Assembly (NCBI GenBank): GCA_009993495.1
Contig: JAACTI010000189.1
Location: 1-7,012 of the forward strand
Length of the DNA: 7,012 nucleotides
From: Deltaproteobacteria bacterium
GTDB taxonomy: Bacteria; Desulfobacterota; Desulfuromonadia; Desulfuromonadales; Geopsychrobacteraceae
Direction of reading: 5' to 3'
The translations under genes and the position numbers were made by a program. Under the pieces are notes generated by a model, which had not been told where the DNA came from, did not search any database, and saw only the letters and a program-made list of their open reading frames with translations. Below are positions 6,301-7,012 of the stretch, piece after piece; positions within the stretch are counted from its first letter, which is position 1; each line of letters begins with the position of its first letter.

Positions 6301-7012
6301 TTAAATGCTGAGACGCCGAATTTGCCGACGGTTCAGAAAAAAGTCAAAAACAACCCGCGAAACAAAAATCGCAGTAAACAAGGAACAGACAATCCCGATG
6401 GACAGGGTGACAGCAAACCCCTTAACCGGGCCGGTACCAAACTGAAAAAGCACCAGGGCCGCCAGCAGGGTGGTCAGGTTGGCATCCATGATCGTCAAAA
6501 AGGCCTTGCCATAACCAAGGTCCAGGGCAATTTTGGGGGCCTTGCCCAGGCGAAGTTCTTCGCGGATGCGCTCAAAAATGAGCACGTTGGCGTCAACCGC
6601 CATCCCAATAGTGAGAACAATTCCGGCAATCCCCGGCAGGGTCAGGGTTGCACCGAGCAGGGCCAGCAACGCACTGATGAAGAAGATATTCAACACCAGC
6701 GCCAGCACGGCCACCAGGCCCGAGAGTTGGTAATAAACAATCATTGCGCCAATGACCAGCAGGCTGCCGACAACCACCGAATAAATCCCCTGGCGGATGG
6801 AATCATTGCCCAAGGAGGGCCCAACCGTGCGGTTTTCGAGAATTTTAACCGGTGCAGGCAAAGACCCGGCCCGCAGCACAATCGCCAGATCTGTGGCTTC
6901 CTGAGAGGTAAAGGCCCCCGACACCTGAGCGCTGCCCCCGGAAATGCGCTCGCGAATGACCGGCGCTGAATAAACCGTATCGTCCAGCACAATCGCCATG
7001 CGCTTCCCAACA
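6301..7012 (-). CDS. secD: Protein translocase subunit SecD, C-terminal part (5' end cut by window edge)
   Basis: About 236 C-terminal residues are present, and the frame continues past the right edge. The visible part begins VGKRMAIVLDDTVYSAPVIRERISGG, the conserved end of the SecD periplasmic domain. The Met at 6999 is internal to this block and is not the start. After SLPAPVKILENRTVGPSLG comes the membrane block of five helices, including GMAVDANVLIFERIREEL, whose Asp belongs to the conserved proton-pathway region of SecD. The protein ends FFLNRRQIRRLSI. SecD partners SecF at SecYEG and releases substrates on the periplasmic side. secD and secF are separate genes here and not fused. In many bacteria yajC precedes secD; that position is outside the window. 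Confidence 0.97.
   Translation of the reverse strand, partial: VGKRMAIVLDDTVYSAPVIRERISGGSAQVSGAFTSQEATDLAIVLRAGSLPAPVKILENRTVGPSLGNDSIRQGIYSVVVGSLLVIGAMIVYYQLSGLVAVLALVLNIFFISALLALLGATLTLPGIAGIVLTIGMAVDANVLIFERIREELRLGKAPKIALDLGYGKAFLTIMDANLTTLLAALVLFQFGTGPVKGFAVTLSIGIVCSLFTAIFVSRVVFDFFLNRRQIRRLSI

Noticed and set aside
6046..6969. Plus-strand open frame of 307 codons opposite secF and secD.
   Set aside because: The product is extremely rich in Asn, Gln, His and Gly with no domain, a typical antisense shadow of membrane-protein genes.

Overview
The window looks like ordinary chromosomal DNA of a Gram-negative bacterium, most likely a deltaproteobacterium of the Desulfuromonadales (Desulfuromonas, Pelobacter or Geobacter relatives). 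This is an inference from protein style, from separate secD and secF genes running towards recJ, and from moderate GC content. No search was possible.

Plus-strand half (1-2115): the 3' end of a HEPN-domain protein gene enters at the left edge. A 149-base gap with a plausible sigma70-type promoter follows. Next comes a complete class I/II PLP-dependent aminotransferase (376-1578). After a second promoter-like pair lies a small, proline- and glutamine-rich protein of unknown function (1677-2030). A strong hairpin with a T-run (2053-2115) closes this half.

Minus-strand half (2160-7012), read from right to left: the 3' part of secD, then secF, a membrane-anchored TPR protein, a beta-helix lipoprotein and recJ. 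secD, secF and the TPR gene are tightly spaced. A near-symmetrical hairpin with T-runs on both strands (4741-4780) follows the TPR stop. The lipoprotein gene and recJ then overlap by four bases (ATGA). SecD and SecF form the proton-driven accessory complex of the Sec translocon. The TPR protein could be an envelope scaffold acting near them. The lipoprotein is itself a predicted Sec substrate. RecJ is a cytoplasmic 5'-3' single-strand DNA exonuclease and appears to be an operon passenger.

I see no CRISPR array, insertion sequence, tRNA, rRNA or phage gene, and no convincing new multi-gene system. The points worth a second look are the two hairpins, the uncertain lipoprotein start, the unassigned TPR and beta-helix proteins between secF and recJ, the small unknown protein, and the cut-off HEPN gene whose partner would lie outside the window.
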